Of a stretch of DNA of 43,417 nucleotides, positions 26,656 to 35,900 are shown piece by piece; position 1 is the stretch's first letter; the number at the start of each line of letters is the position of its first letter. The notes beneath the pieces were generated by a model that worked only from the letters and a program-made list of their open reading frames with translations, searched no databases and had not been told where the DNA came from. The position numbers and the translations under genes were made by a program. Source of the stretch: Lachnospiraceae bacterium (lineage in GTDB: Bacteria > Bacillota > Clostridia > Lachnospirales > Lachnospiraceae); assembly GCA_900752065.1 (NCBI GenBank), contig CAADTT010000051.1:1-43417 (forward strand), in the 5' to 3' direction.

Positions 26656-27384
26656 GTGATGACAGTAAATGAGGTAAGCAGATTGACAGGAGTGAGTATA
26701 CGCACCCTGCAGTATTATGATAAAATCGGACTGCTGAAACCAGCCAGACGCACAGAATCCGGATACCGGCTGTATGACGATACGGCTTTGGAAAGGCTGC
26801 AGCAGATCTTACTGTTTAAAGAACTGGAGTTTCCATTAAAGGAAATCAGGGAGATCCTGTCCAGACCGGATTTTGACAGAGAGCAGGCTCTGAATCAGCA
26901 GATCACGCTGTTGACTATGCGGAAGGAGCACATCGAGCATCTGATTGCCTTTGCCCGTGGAATAAAGTTAATGGGAGGAAAGGCGATGGACTTTTCAGTG
27001 TTTGACACAAAAAAGATGGACGAGTATGCGAGGCAGGCAAAAGAGCAGTGGGGAAAGACACCGGAATATGCGGAGTTTGAGGAGAAGTCCCGGAACAGGA
27101 GCAGAGAGGAAGAGCGGACTGCTGCGGAAGGAATGATGCAGTTGTTTGCGGATTTTGGAAAACAGAAGGACAGGAATCCGGAAGATACACAGATTCAGGA
27201 ACTTGTTAAGGGACTGCAGAAGTATATTACAGAAAACTTCTACACCTGTTCAAAAGAGATTCTTTCCGGGCTGGGGCAGATGTATGCCGCAGGGGGAGAA
27301 TTTACAGAGAATATCGACCGGGCAGGCGGAAAGGGAACGGCGGAGTTTACAGCGGAGGCTATTCGGATCTACTGTGGCAGGTGA
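26656..27384 (+). CDS. MerR-family regulator with TipAS-type domain
   Basis: A 242-residue regulator. The N-terminal MerR helix-turn-helix (VNEVSRLTGVSIRTLQYYDKIG, written here as VNEVSRLTGVS then IRTLQYYDKIGL) is followed by the dimerisation helix to about residue 110. The C-terminal roughly 120 residues match TipAS (QWGKTPEYAEF, then a conserved helical drug-binding region ending AEAIRIYCGR). TipA/Mta-type proteins bind diverse lipophilic drugs or thiopeptides and activate multidrug genes. GTG at 26656 and ATG at 26659 are both usable after GGAGGAG. No transporter gene is adjacent, so its targets other than itself lie elsewhere. Confidence 0.9.
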   Translation: MMTVNEVSRLTGVSIRTLQYYDKIGLLKPARRTESGYRLYDDTALERLQQILLFKELEFPLKEIREILSRPDFDREQALNQQITLLTMRKEHIEHLIAFARGIKLMGGKAMDFSVFDTKKMDEYARQAKEQWGKTPEYAEFEEKSRNRSREEERTAAEGMMQLFADFGKQKDRNPEDTQIQELVKGLQKYITENFYTCSKEILSGLGQMYAAGGEFTENIDRAGGKGTAEFTAEAIRIYCGR

Positions 27385-27406
27385 TGCTCGATTGTCTGAA
27401 AGAGAT

Positions 27407-27443
27407 GACAGCCCTCTTGTGCGTGAGATGCAGGAGGGCTGTC
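27407..27443 (+). terminator. Hairpin after the MerR gene, possible terminator
   Basis: GACAGCCCTC and GAGGGCTGTC form a perfect 10-bp stem with a 17-base loop. There is no strong T-run afterwards, so it may stabilise the mRNA end rather than terminate alone. Confidence 0.5.
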
Positions 27444-27582
27444 TGCATGCCTTAGTATGAATTGAGAAGTTGCCAGTGGCAGGTTCTTTGCATGTGTTTC
27501 AGCGAAAATAACCCACGCAAAGTTCGTAAAAACGCCTAAATATAACCAGGGGAGAATCCATATATTCTATTAAATTCTGCTG

Positions 27583-27612
27583 TTTACCTGCACAGAGTAT
27601 TTATGGTATACT
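27583..27612 (+). promoter_or_regulatory. Possible promoter into an intergenic palindromic element
   Basis: TTTACC (27583-27588), an 18-base spacer and an extended -10 TGGTATACT ending at 27612. It would start transcription at the left arm of the palindromic element at 27618; no gene follows for about 300 bases. Confidence 0.4.
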
Positions 27613-27617
27613 TATTA

Positions 27618-27763
27618 AATGAGACAAGGGACAAATGGACATAAAATGGATGCTTGCATACGTTTTTGTGTTTATTCGCAGTCTCAGCCCATTTGTCGGG
27701 CAACTCATTAAATGATGCTGGGGTCAAAAGCTGCCAAACGGATTGTTTCGCACTTTGTGCTCC
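27618..27763. repeat. Palindromic intergenic element C
   Basis: Paired arms AATGAG (27618-27623)/CTCATT (27704-27709) and ACAAATGG (27631-27638)/CCATTTGT (27689-27696) enclose a 50-base interior. The right part carries TCGCACTTTGTGCTCC (27748-27763), which matches 15 of 16 bases of element A at 13796-13811. The whole 27385-27934 gap contains no convincing gene: it holds this element, the two candidate promoters, the hairpin at 27407 and the palindrome at 27798. Confidence 0.5.
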
Positions 27764-27797
27764 CACAACTCTATAAAACATATAGAAGTTTTACAAA

Positions 27798-27817
27798 TAT
27801 TTTCAATATTGAAAATA
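27798..27817. promoter_or_regulatory. Perfect 20-bp palindrome upstream of glgA, candidate operator
   Basis: TATTTTCAATATTGAAAATA is a perfect inverted repeat. It overlaps the place where the -35 region of the glgA promoter would be, and is a natural site for a dimeric repressor or activator. Confidence 0.6.
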
Positions 27818-27839
27818 CTTGCAGGAAACATGGTATGAT
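27809..27839 (+). promoter_or_regulatory. Promoter for glgA
   Basis: An extended -10 TGGTATGAT (27831-27839) lies 95 bases before the glgA start. The nearest -35-like hexamer, TTGAAA (27809-27814), is 19 bases away and lies within the 20-bp palindrome. Confidence 0.55.
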
Positions 27840-27934
27840 TTAGCATATAAAGAAAGGGATGAAGAGTGCTGCATCCTATTCTGATAAATGGCTATCATAT
27901 GGGTAACGGATAAGAGAAATTCTGGAGGTGTCAG

Positions 27935-29899
27935 ATGGCGCAGAAGAAAGCTTCAAAAACGACAAGTAAGACGAAAGCTCCTGCAAAGAGAGGAGCGAAG
28001 AAAGCTGTGGCGGAGGTTGTGAAAGCAGGAACGGCAGCGGAGCCAAAGGCGGAAACAGTAAAAGAAGTAAAAACAGCAGAGCCGAAAGCAGAAGCAGTAA
28101 AAGAAGTAAAAACGGCAGAGCCGAAAGCAGAAGCAGTAAAGAAAGTAAAAACAGCAGAGCCGAAAGCAGAAACAGTAAAAGAAGTAAAAACAGCAGAGCC
28201 GAAAGCAGAAGCAGTAAAAGAAGTAAAAACAGCAGAGTCGAAAGCAGAAGCAGTAAAAGAAGTAAAAACAGCAGGGCCGAAAGCAAAGACGGTGAAAGAA
28301 GTAAAGGCAGAGGCACCGAAAGTAGAGGAGCCTAAGGCAGAAGAGACGGCACCAGAAGAACCCCAGGAGGAAGTTTTGGAGGAAAAGGCGGGGGAGCCTG
28401 TAGAAGAAGTGAAGGCGGAGGAGCCGAAAGTGGAAGAATATACAACACCGAGAAGAAGTGTTGTATTTATCGGTTCCGAATGTTATCCGTTTGTGAAGAC
28501 CGGAGGCCTGGGAGATGTTATGTATGCGCTTCCGAAAGCTCTGGTAAAACAGAACTGTGATGTGAAAGTGATCCTTCCACGCTACAAATGTATTCCCTGG
28601 AAGTATCAGGAGAAGATGATATATAAGGGAGCCTTTGAGATGGATCTCTGTGCGGACGGCAGATCCTACTATGTGGGCATTATGGAATATGTCTGGGATG
28701 GAGTGGTATACGATTTCATTGATAATGAGGAGTTCTTCAGCAATGGAAATCCGTATACGAATCTAATTGATGATATTCCGAAATACTGCTATTTTGCAAA
28801 GGCTGCTCTGGCTGCCCTGAATTATATGGACTGGATTCCGGACATCATTCACTGTCATGACTGGCAGGCAGCTCTGGTTCCGGTATATCTGAGAACCATG
28901 TTTGAAAATACAAAGCTGACGACCGCAAAGACGATCCTGACGATCCATAATCTGCGATTCCAGGGCGTTTATAATATTCCGACGATCCGCTACTGGTCAG
29001 GACTTCCGGATTATGTATTTAATAAAGATGCATTAAAGGAAGGCTACGAGGATGCGAATATGTTAAAGGGTGGTCTGACCTATTCGAATCGCATCACTAC
29101 GGTCAGCAATACTTATGCAGGAGAGATCCAGACACCGTATTACGGAGAAAATCTGGATGCGCATCTGAGATATCATTCCGGAAAACTGAGAGGTATTGTG
29201 AATGGTATCGACTACGATATCTGGAACAGCAGCACAGATTCCAGACTGTATGCAAACTACGATATCACGAATGTACTGGAGAAGAAGAAGGAAAACAAAC
29301 GGAACCTGCAGGAAGAACTGGGACTGGTTCAGGACGACCACAAGTTTGTCATTGGGCTGATCTCCAGACTGACAGACCAGAAGGGGTTGGATCTGGTAAA
29401 CTGCATCATTCCACAGATCATGGACGAACATACGCAGATCGTTGTTCTGGGTACAGGGGATTCTGTTTATGAAGATTCCTTCCGCTATTATGAAAATGCA
29501 TACAAAGGAAATGTCTGCTCAAATATCATGTACGATGAAACGAGAGCGCATAAGATTTATGCAGGTGCAGATGCGCTTCTAGTGCCTTCCAAGTTTGAAC
29601 CCTGCGGTCTGACCCAGCTCATCGCTATGCATTACGGTACGGTGCCCATCGTCCGTGAGACTGGCGGCCTAAAAGATACGGTAGAGCCGTATAACATGTT
29701 TGCAAATACCGGAAACGGATTTACTTTCGACAATTATGATGCCGGGCTGCTCCTGGATGCGGTCAACCGGGCGAAGACGCTGTATTTTACAAACCGCTGG
29801 TGTTGGGATGAAATGGTTCAGAGAGATATGGACAAGAATCTGTCCTGGGATCATTCTGCAAAGCAGTATAAGGATCTGTATCTGGAACTGACATGGTAG
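27935..29899 (+). CDS. glgA: Glycogen synthase (GT5) with repetitive N-terminal extension
   Basis: Residues from about 170 to 654 form a complete ADP-glucose-type starch/glycogen synthase: K188 in the KTGGLGDV loop, HCHDWQAAL, TIHNLRFQG, the nucleotide-binding KFEPCGLTQL and TGGLKDTV. It elongates alpha-1,4-glucan. The first roughly 168 residues are not part of the family: a Lys/Ala-rich start (KKASKTTSKTKAPAKRGAKK), then seven 13-residue repeats of the type EPKAEAVKEVKTA (residues 36-126), then an acidic tail. The extension is likely unstructured or a charged helix. GGAGGT precedes the ATG. No other glg gene is adjacent. Confidence 0.93.
   Translation: MAQKKASKTTSKTKAPAKRGAKKAVAEVVKAGTAAEPKAETVKEVKTAEPKAEAVKEVKTAEPKAEAVKKVKTAEPKAETVKEVKTAEPKAEAVKEVKTAESKAEAVKEVKTAGPKAKTVKEVKAEAPKVEEPKAEETAPEEPQEEVLEEKAGEPVEEVKAEEPKVEEYTTPRRSVVFIGSECYPFVKTGGLGDVMYALPKALVKQNCDVKVILPRYKCIPWKYQEKMIYKGAFEMDLCADGRSYYVGIMEYVWDGVVYDFIDNEEFFSNGNPYTNLIDDIPKYCYFAKAALAALNYMDWIPDIIHCHDWQAALVPVYLRTMFENTKLTTAKTILTIHNLRFQGVYNIPTIRYWSGLPDYVFNKDALKEGYEDANMLKGGLTYSNRITTVSNTYAGEIQTPYYGENLDAHLRYHSGKLRGIVNGIDYDIWNSSTDSRLYANYDITNVLEKKKENKRNLQEELGLVQDDHKFVIGLISRLTDQKGLDLVNCIIPQIMDEHTQIVVLGTGDSVYEDSFRYYENAYKGNVCSNIMYDETRAHKIYAGADALLVPSKFEPCGLTQLIAMHYGTVPIVRETGGLKDTVEPYNMFANTGNGFTFDNYDAGLLLDAVNRAKTLYFTNRWCWDEMVQRDMDKNLSWDHSAKQYKDLYLELTW
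28040..28312 (+). repeat. Seven 39-bp tandem repeats inside glgA
   Basis: Seven in-frame copies of a 39-base unit, each encoding 13 residues (consensus EPKAEAVKEVKTA), with a few substitutions; the last copies are the most divergent. The coding strand here is almost all purine with very few T residues, giving strong strand asymmetry. Copy number may vary between strains by slippage without breaking the frame. Confidence 0.92.
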
Positions 29900-29986
29900 G
29901 AGTAATCATAACGGATGATGCAGACGATATGGCAAAATGCAGATACGCTATGCAGAAGCTGAAGGCAGTCTGTTAGAAGAATGAGA

Positions 29987-30030
29987 ACAGACCCTGCGGA
30001 GTGGAGATTTCACTTTACAGGGTCTGTCTT
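29987..30030 (+). terminator. Likely terminator after glgA
   Basis: ACAGACCCTG (29987-29996) and CAGGGTCTGT (30018-30027) form a perfect 10-bp stem followed by CTT. The T-run is weak but the stem is strong. Confidence 0.65.
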
Positions 30031-30078
30031 GATGTTTCAGACACTGTTATAAAAATATAATAATGATACAGAAACCCT

Positions 30079-30107
30079 TTGCAATACATTTCCAGGTACA
30101 GTATACT
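30079..30107 (+). promoter_or_regulatory. Promoter of the Wadjet operon
   Basis: TTGCAA (30079-30084), a 17-base spacer and TATACT (30102-30107), 32 bases before the jetA start. Confidence 0.72.
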
Positions 30108-30139
30108 AAAGGAAACTCTGCATTTGGAGGGACGGCAGA

Positions 30140-31627
30140 ATGCATGCAACGGAAAAACTGATGAAACCTCTGACCGAGGTGAAATATTTAAATGCGGATA
30201 ATGTTGACCGGTATCGGTGCATTATGCGCATTTTTTATGAAAATTATGAGAAGCTGAAATACTGGATGTATCAGGAAGAGATCTATGCGGAAATGAGAAA
30301 AGAGCCGTATTTTGCCCAATACCGGATGGAGCAGTGCCAGCAGGACCTTGCTGCGCTGGCGGAATGGAAGAACCTGATACCCATTCAGGACACGAGAAAG
30401 GTGTCCTCAATCGAGGAGTTTAAGAATAAGAAATTCCGGTATCAGATGTCAGAGTACAGTGTGGAGATCGAGCGTCTGGTCCTCCGCCTGGAAAATCTGT
30501 TTATCGAGGGGGCTTCCCTGGAGCCCTCGCTTCTGGAGAGGATCCGGCAGCGGATCGAGAGCTTTTCTTCTATGGCGGACAGGGATATGACAGATGTCTA
30601 TACCTGGTGGAATGACCTGAACAATGACTTTATCCGTCTGAACCAGAATTATCAGGATTATATCAGAGATCTGAACAGCGTGAAGGCAGAAGAGATGATG
30701 CGGACGAAGGAATTCCTCGTGTTTAAGGACAAGCTGGTGGAATATCTGCGGAATTTTATCAAAGGGCTGCAGCAGAACGTGGGAGTGATCGAAGAGCATC
30801 TGCGCCTGCTGGATCCGGCCATACGGGAACGGGTGCTGGAAAAGGTAAATGAGTATGAGCTTTCAATCCCCAGGATGGATGTGGAGGTTTCCAGAAAAAT
30901 GATCGAGGAGAAGACGAGAGGGCGTTATCAGAGCATACGGAACTGGTTCGTGGCGGAGAATGGTCAGGAAAACGAGGCGGGAAAACTGTTTGACGCTACC
31001 AATGAGATCATCCGGAGGATCACCCGCTATGCGGCACAGCTCAGTGAAAAAAACGGGCTGGGAGCCAACCGTAGAGAGGAGTACCGGAAGGTGGCGGAGC
31101 TGTTCTTAAAGTGTGAGAGTTCTGCGGAGGCGCATAAGATGTCGGCCATGGTGTTCGGGCTGGAGCGGCCGTACCATCTGAAGGAGGATGCTGCGCGGCA
31201 GACAGAGAGCATGAACAAAAACGTCTATGAGGAAGAGGCAGTTACATATGTTTTGAAGCCGAGGATCCGGACTTACCGGGAAAAGTCAAGGCGAAGCTCT
31301 ATCGAGGATGCCAGCAGCAGGAAGGCAGAGGCCAGGGAGAAGATGATGCTTCGGATCAGGGAAGACAGAAAGAAGATCGGGAGTCTGGAGCGGGATGGAC
31401 GGATCGATTTTTCCACGCTTCCTGTGATCGAAGCGAGGGTTCGGGAGATCCTGCTGAAATGGCTGTCGGATGCGCTGGAGGATGCGGCGTATTCCGGGAG
31501 GACAGACGACGGCAGAGAATATGAGCTGGATCTGACACATGCCAGGGAGCGGTGTGTGGTGCACTGCGAGGACGGGAACTTCACGATGCCGAGGCTCAGC
31601 ATCGTGTTCCGGGAATCCGGTGCGTAG
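30140..31627 (+). CDS. jetA: Wadjet defence protein JetA, type II (DUF2397/TIGR02677-like)
   Basis: A 495-residue protein, first of a four-gene set that matches the TIGR02677-02680 neighbourhood, that is type II Wadjet. JetA is the kleisin-like subunit that bridges the SMC-like JetC heads. The sequence is highly charged and helical: an N-terminal winged-helix-like part (YRCIMRIFYENYEKLKYW, EEIYAEMRK), a long helical middle with repeated Arg/Glu, and a basic C-terminal third that ends with a small domain. I recognise it by position and overall character more than by a sharp motif. GGAGGG lies eight bases before the ATG. It is separated from jetB by 174 bases holding a palindromic element. Confidence 0.82.
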   Translation: MHATEKLMKPLTEVKYLNADNVDRYRCIMRIFYENYEKLKYWMYQEEIYAEMRKEPYFAQYRMEQCQQDLAALAEWKNLIPIQDTRKVSSIEEFKNKKFRYQMSEYSVEIERLVLRLENLFIEGASLEPSLLERIRQRIESFSSMADRDMTDVYTWWNDLNNDFIRLNQNYQDYIRDLNSVKAEEMMRTKEFLVFKDKLVEYLRNFIKGLQQNVGVIEEHLRLLDPAIRERVLEKVNEYELSIPRMDVEVSRKMIEEKTRGRYQSIRNWFVAENGQENEAGKLFDATNEIIRRITRYAAQLSEKNGLGANRREEYRKVAELFLKCESSAEAHKMSAMVFGLERPYHLKEDAARQTESMNKNVYEEEAVTYVLKPRIRTYREKSRRSSIEDASSRKAEAREKMMLRIREDRKKIGSLERDGRIDFSTLPVIEARVREILLKWLSDALEDAAYSGRTDDGREYELDLTHARERCVVHCEDGNFTMPRLSIVFRESGA

Positions 31628-31649
31628 ATCTTTTCACGGATTTCATTCC

Positions 31650-31703
31650 CGCGGGCAATGAGCCAAGTGGGCAAGCTCGCCTGCACATTTGGCGAATGCC
31701 GCG
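31650..31703. repeat. Palindromic element D inside the Wadjet operon
   Basis: Outer arms CGCGGGCA (31650-31657) and TGCCGCG (31697-31703) with inner arms GCCAA and TTGGC form a nested hairpin between jetA and jetB. The surrounding 31628-31801 contains no gene. It lacks a T-run and so is unlikely to stop transcription fully, but it may set the JetA to JetBCD ratio. Confidence 0.55.
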
Positions 31704-31801
31704 AGGAGTGTTGCAAATTTGATACTCTGTAGTTTGCTGTGGGGCTTTCACTTGTTGTATGCAAGTTACGGGAATTGATAAGAAACAGAGGAGAACACAG
31801 A

Positions 31802-32953
31802 ATGGAAGAAGTGGAACTGCTGCTGAACAGGCGATGGATTTTGAAGTCAGAAGATAAAGAGCTGTATTATAAGGTACGGGATTCCATCGGAGAGATCCGG
31901 AAATTTGCCACGGAGAAGATGGGATGCCAGGTGCTCGAAAACTCGCTTCTGGTGAAGCTGGAAAAGATACCGGCCATCCCGGAGCCCTTTATGGGGATCG
32001 GGGAATTCACATCGAAAGAGGAGTATGCCTTTCTCTGTGTGCTGCTGATGTTTCTGGAGGATAAGGATGCAGAGGAGCAGTTTATCCTTTCCCAGCTCAC
32101 AGAATATATCGCGGCGAATATGCCGGGAGAAACGGTGGACTGGACGCTGTTTACCAGCCGGAGGAAGCTTGTAAAGGTGCTGCGCTACGCCGTGTCCCAG
32201 AGGATCCTGAAAGTGACGGACGGAAGCGACGATCTGTTTATGGACGGGGAAGCCGGAGAAGTGCTGTATGAAAATACGGGCACCTCCCGGTATTTTATGC
32301 GGAGCTTTTCCAGGGATATCATGGATTTTGGAAAGCCGGAGGATTTTCAGGAAAGCGAGTGGTTTGAGATGGATGAGGACCGGGGGATCGCGCGGAGGCA
32401 CCGTGTCTATAAGAGGCTCCTCTTTTCTGTGGGGATGTACCGGGAAACAGGAGCAGAGGAAGATTTTGAATACCTGAAATATTATGGCAGGAGGCTTGCG
32501 GAGGATTTGGAACAGAATTTCGAATGCCGGGTACATATTCACAGGGGAAGCGCATTTCTGATGATGGGAGAGGACTGCCATATGGGAACAGCCTTTCCGG
32601 GAAACAATGCAGTATCGGATATTCTTCTGCTGTGCTGCGCCAGGATACGGGAAAATGTCCGGCAGGGGATCTGGAAGCCGGGAAAAGAGGAGACTATCCG
32701 GGTGGGAAACCTGGAATTTGAACAGATGTTAAAAGATGTGAAGAAGGATTTCGGAAGCGGATTTACGAAAAACTACCGGGAGATGACGGACGGAGAATTT
32801 GTAAAAGAGGTTCTGGCGCAGATGGAGCTCTGGACTTTTCTAAAGAGAGAAGCACAGGAGATCGTGATTTATCCTTCCGCCGGAAAAATGGCGGGGGTTT
32901 ATCCGGAGGATTATACAGGAGGCAGAGATGAACAGCAGATGGCAGGCAAATAA
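31802..32953 (+). CDS. jetB: Wadjet defence protein JetB, type II (DUF2398/TIGR02678-like)
   Basis: A 383-residue protein in the position of JetB, the KITE-like winged-helix subunit that joins JetA and JetC in an SMC/MukBEF-like complex. It begins with EVELLLNRRWILKSEDKELY and contains a TSRRKLVKVLRYAVSQRILKV-like winged-helix segment (SRRKLVKVLRYAV), a DDLF turn and an ENTGTSRYFMRSF block typical of TIGR02678. The ATG at 31802 is chosen over an in-frame ATG at 31739 because GAGGAG lies eight bases before it. Its 3' end overlaps jetC by 26 bases. Confidence 0.88.
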   Translation: MEEVELLLNRRWILKSEDKELYYKVRDSIGEIRKFATEKMGCQVLENSLLVKLEKIPAIPEPFMGIGEFTSKEEYAFLCVLLMFLEDKDAEEQFILSQLTEYIAANMPGETVDWTLFTSRRKLVKVLRYAVSQRILKVTDGSDDLFMDGEAGEVLYENTGTSRYFMRSFSRDIMDFGKPEDFQESEWFEMDEDRGIARRHRVYKRLLFSVGMYRETGAEEDFEYLKYYGRRLAEDLEQNFECRVHIHRGSAFLMMGEDCHMGTAFPGNNAVSDILLLCCARIRENVRQGIWKPGKEETIRVGNLEFEQMLKDVKKDFGSGFTKNYREMTDGEFVKEVLAQMELWTFLKREAQEIVIYPSAGKMAGVYPEDYTGGRDEQQMAGK

Positions 32954-35900
32954 AATCGGGTTACTGAATTTCTGGTATTATGATGAGCAGGAATTTCCCT
33001 TTGTCAAGGGGAGGATGCTGCTGCGGGGCTCGAACGGATCAGGAAAATCCGTAACGATGCAGAGCGTGATCCCGCTCCTGCTGGATGGAAATATGAGCCC
33101 GGAGCGGCTCGATCCCTTTGGCTCCAGGGACAGAAAGATGAGCAGTTATCTTTTGGAGGAGGACGACGGAAGAGAGGAACGGACAGGCTATCTGTACCTG
33201 GAATTCCGGCGGCAGGAGAGCGAGACCTACCTCACGATTGGCATGGGTATCCGGGCGAGAAGGGGAAAGCCCCTGGATAAATGGTATTTCAGCCTGACGG
33301 ACGGCAGGCGGATCGGGAAGGATTTCTATCTGTATAAGGAAACGGATGAAAAAGTGACCCTGTCCAAACGGGAGCTGGAAAACAGGATCCAGGGCGGCGG
33401 CCAGGTATTTGAACGCCAGGCGGATTACATGGAGTATGTGAATCGCCAGATCTTTGGGTTTGAGACGGCAGAAGAATATAAAGAGATGGTGGATCTGCTG
33501 ATCCAGCTTCGGACGCCGAAGCTGTCGAAGGATTTCAAGCCCTCCGTGATCAACGATATCCTGAGCGATTCCCAGCAGCCCTTATCCGATGAGGACCTGC
33601 GCCCCATGTCTGAGGCAATCGAAAATATGGATACGATGAACATGAATTTGAAAGCCAGACAGGAGGGCAGGCAGGCGGCGGAAAAGATCAACCGGATCCT
33701 GGATAAATATAACCGTCTGGAATTGTACGAAAAGGCGGCGCATTATGAGGAAAATCAAAAGGAGCTGGCCGCCCTGCAAAGAGAGGAAAAGGAGAGAGAG
33801 AACCAAAAACAGGAGTGTGAAACACGAGTAAAAGAGCTGGAACAGTACCGGGATGAACTGGATGCGGGAAAGGAAGCCATGGAGAAGGAGCGGGAATCCT
33901 TAAGTAAGAGCGATGCCGTGGAACTGAAACGGCGGGAGATGGATCTGGCAGCCAGGATCGGGGAGAAGGAACGGACCCGGAAGGAAAAGGAAGGGCAGCT
34001 TGCGGCAAAGCAGGAGCAGTATGTCGATACAGAGGCGAAGAAAAAGGAAGAGGAAGACCGGGCATATCAGAAAGAACGGGAGCTGACAGAACTTCTGGAG
34101 GAAATGCAGGCGGAAGCGGATGAGATGGCTTTTGAGGAGCATGCTTTTTTTGAAGAAGAATTGCAGGCAGCGCTTTCGGAATCGTTCTCCTTCGACACGC
34201 ATCAGCAGCAGTTTGAAAAGACCAGGGAGGGGATCCGGAAAGGGACAGAGCTTCTGCGGGAGGTTGAGGTCTGGCAGAAACAGGCGGAGGATATCCTTCA
34301 GGAAAAGGAGCGCCATCAGCGGGAGATGGATGCGCTACAGAGAAAGTGCAGAGAAATGGAAGCAGTACTGGTGCAGGTGCAGAACGAATGGAAGGAGAAG
34401 CTGTATAGATGGAGCGGACAGAATCAGGAGCTGGTGTTATCCGGAGAGCTTTTAAAGGAGATGGCGCGTTTTGCGGAGGAATACAGTGAGAAATCAGACT
34501 TTGCACAGGTGAGACAGGCGGCAGCCGACGTCTGGCTGGAAAGAAAAGGAATACTGGAGGCGCAGGCGCGCCAGAACCGGGAGCAGTATCTGAGACTTCA
34601 GGAGGAATATGAAGAGTGGAGGCGCGAACTGGAGGAGTGGGAGAACCATAAAGAGCCGGAGCCGCTTCGCAGTGAAGCCGTGATCAGGAACAGAGAACGC
34701 CTGAAGGAAAAACAGATCCCCTATCAGGAGTTTTATAAGGTCCTGGAGTTTGGACCAAAGCTGGATCAGACGGCATGCAACAGGCTGGAGGAGGCGCTGC
34801 TGTATATGGGAATCCTGGATGCGTTGGTGATCGGGGAAGAGTATAAGGAACAGGTTCTTGCCATGGATGAGGGCTGCTGCGACAAATATCTGTTTGTGCA
34901 GAGGCAGAGGGCCGAGCAAAGCATCCTGGATGTGCTGGAGCTGAATGATTCTGTCAATGACCTGTTTTTCAACCAGAGGATCGTCGGAATCCTGGAGAAT
35001 ATCGCATATGACGGGGAGGGAGTGACAGCCGTATCTCCGGAGGGAAGATATCAGATCGGCGTGCTTTCCGGCACGGTGACGGGAACCTATGAAGCCGGGT
35101 TCATCGGGACAAAGGCCAGGGAGAAAAACAGATGCATGAGGATATGTGCCTGCAGAGAGCAGATGGAAATGCTGAAGGGGCGGATGGAGCAGCTTCAAAG
35201 AGAAGCAGAGGAGCTGGAGCGGCGGCTTCAGGTTCTGGCGGCGGAATATGCAACTCTTCCTGCCGATGAGGATATGAGGACCGCCAGTCTGATGCTGCTG
35301 GAGGTACAGCGGGAGGCCGCCCAGATGGAAAAGGAAGGAAAAAGGCTGGAACAGCGGCTTTTCGAGGTGACAGAGGAATTGAAGAAGCTCAGGAAAGAAG
35401 CGCTGCAGATCGCGGAAAAGCTGTATCTGACATGCAGCTATGAGGTGTTCCGAAGGGCAGATGAGGCAGCGAGAGAGTACGGCCAGCATTTTTACCGGCT
35501 GAGGGCGGAGCATGGACTGTATCTGCAGATGATCCTCCGGCAGGCGGAGCTTGCGGAGCGGCTGGAGGATCTGGACGCGGATATGGATCAGATCCGATAT
35601 GACATGGGAAACACGGAGCAGGCCTTAAGAAACGAGCGGGCGGAGTACCGTTCCGTACAGGAGCAGCTAAAGCTTACGGACTATGAAGAGATCAGGGAAC
35701 GGCTGGATGGCTGCATGGACTGGTTGAGGAAATATCCCCGCAAGCTTCAGGCCTGCGTGGAAGAGAAAGGGCAGAAGGAACAGCAGATCCTTCAGATACA
35801 GGAGCTGCTGGAGCAGGGCGGAGAGAAGATCGGGAAGTGTGCGCAGCGGACAGAGCATCTGCGGAAATGCTTTGAGGAAGAATGCGCACTTGGCTACGTG

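Noticed and set aside
28040..28312. CRISPR-like regular repeats
   Set aside because: The 39-bp units are directly adjacent without spacers and are in frame within glgA, so they are coding tandem repeats.
29894..29977. 27-codon frame overlapping the glgA stop codon
   Set aside because: No ribosome site and no recognisable features; ends just before the terminator stem, so probably chance.
34494..35513. 339-residue minus-strand open frame inside jetC
   Set aside because: Opposite a coiled-coil region, where low stop frequency on the other strand is expected; no domain seen.
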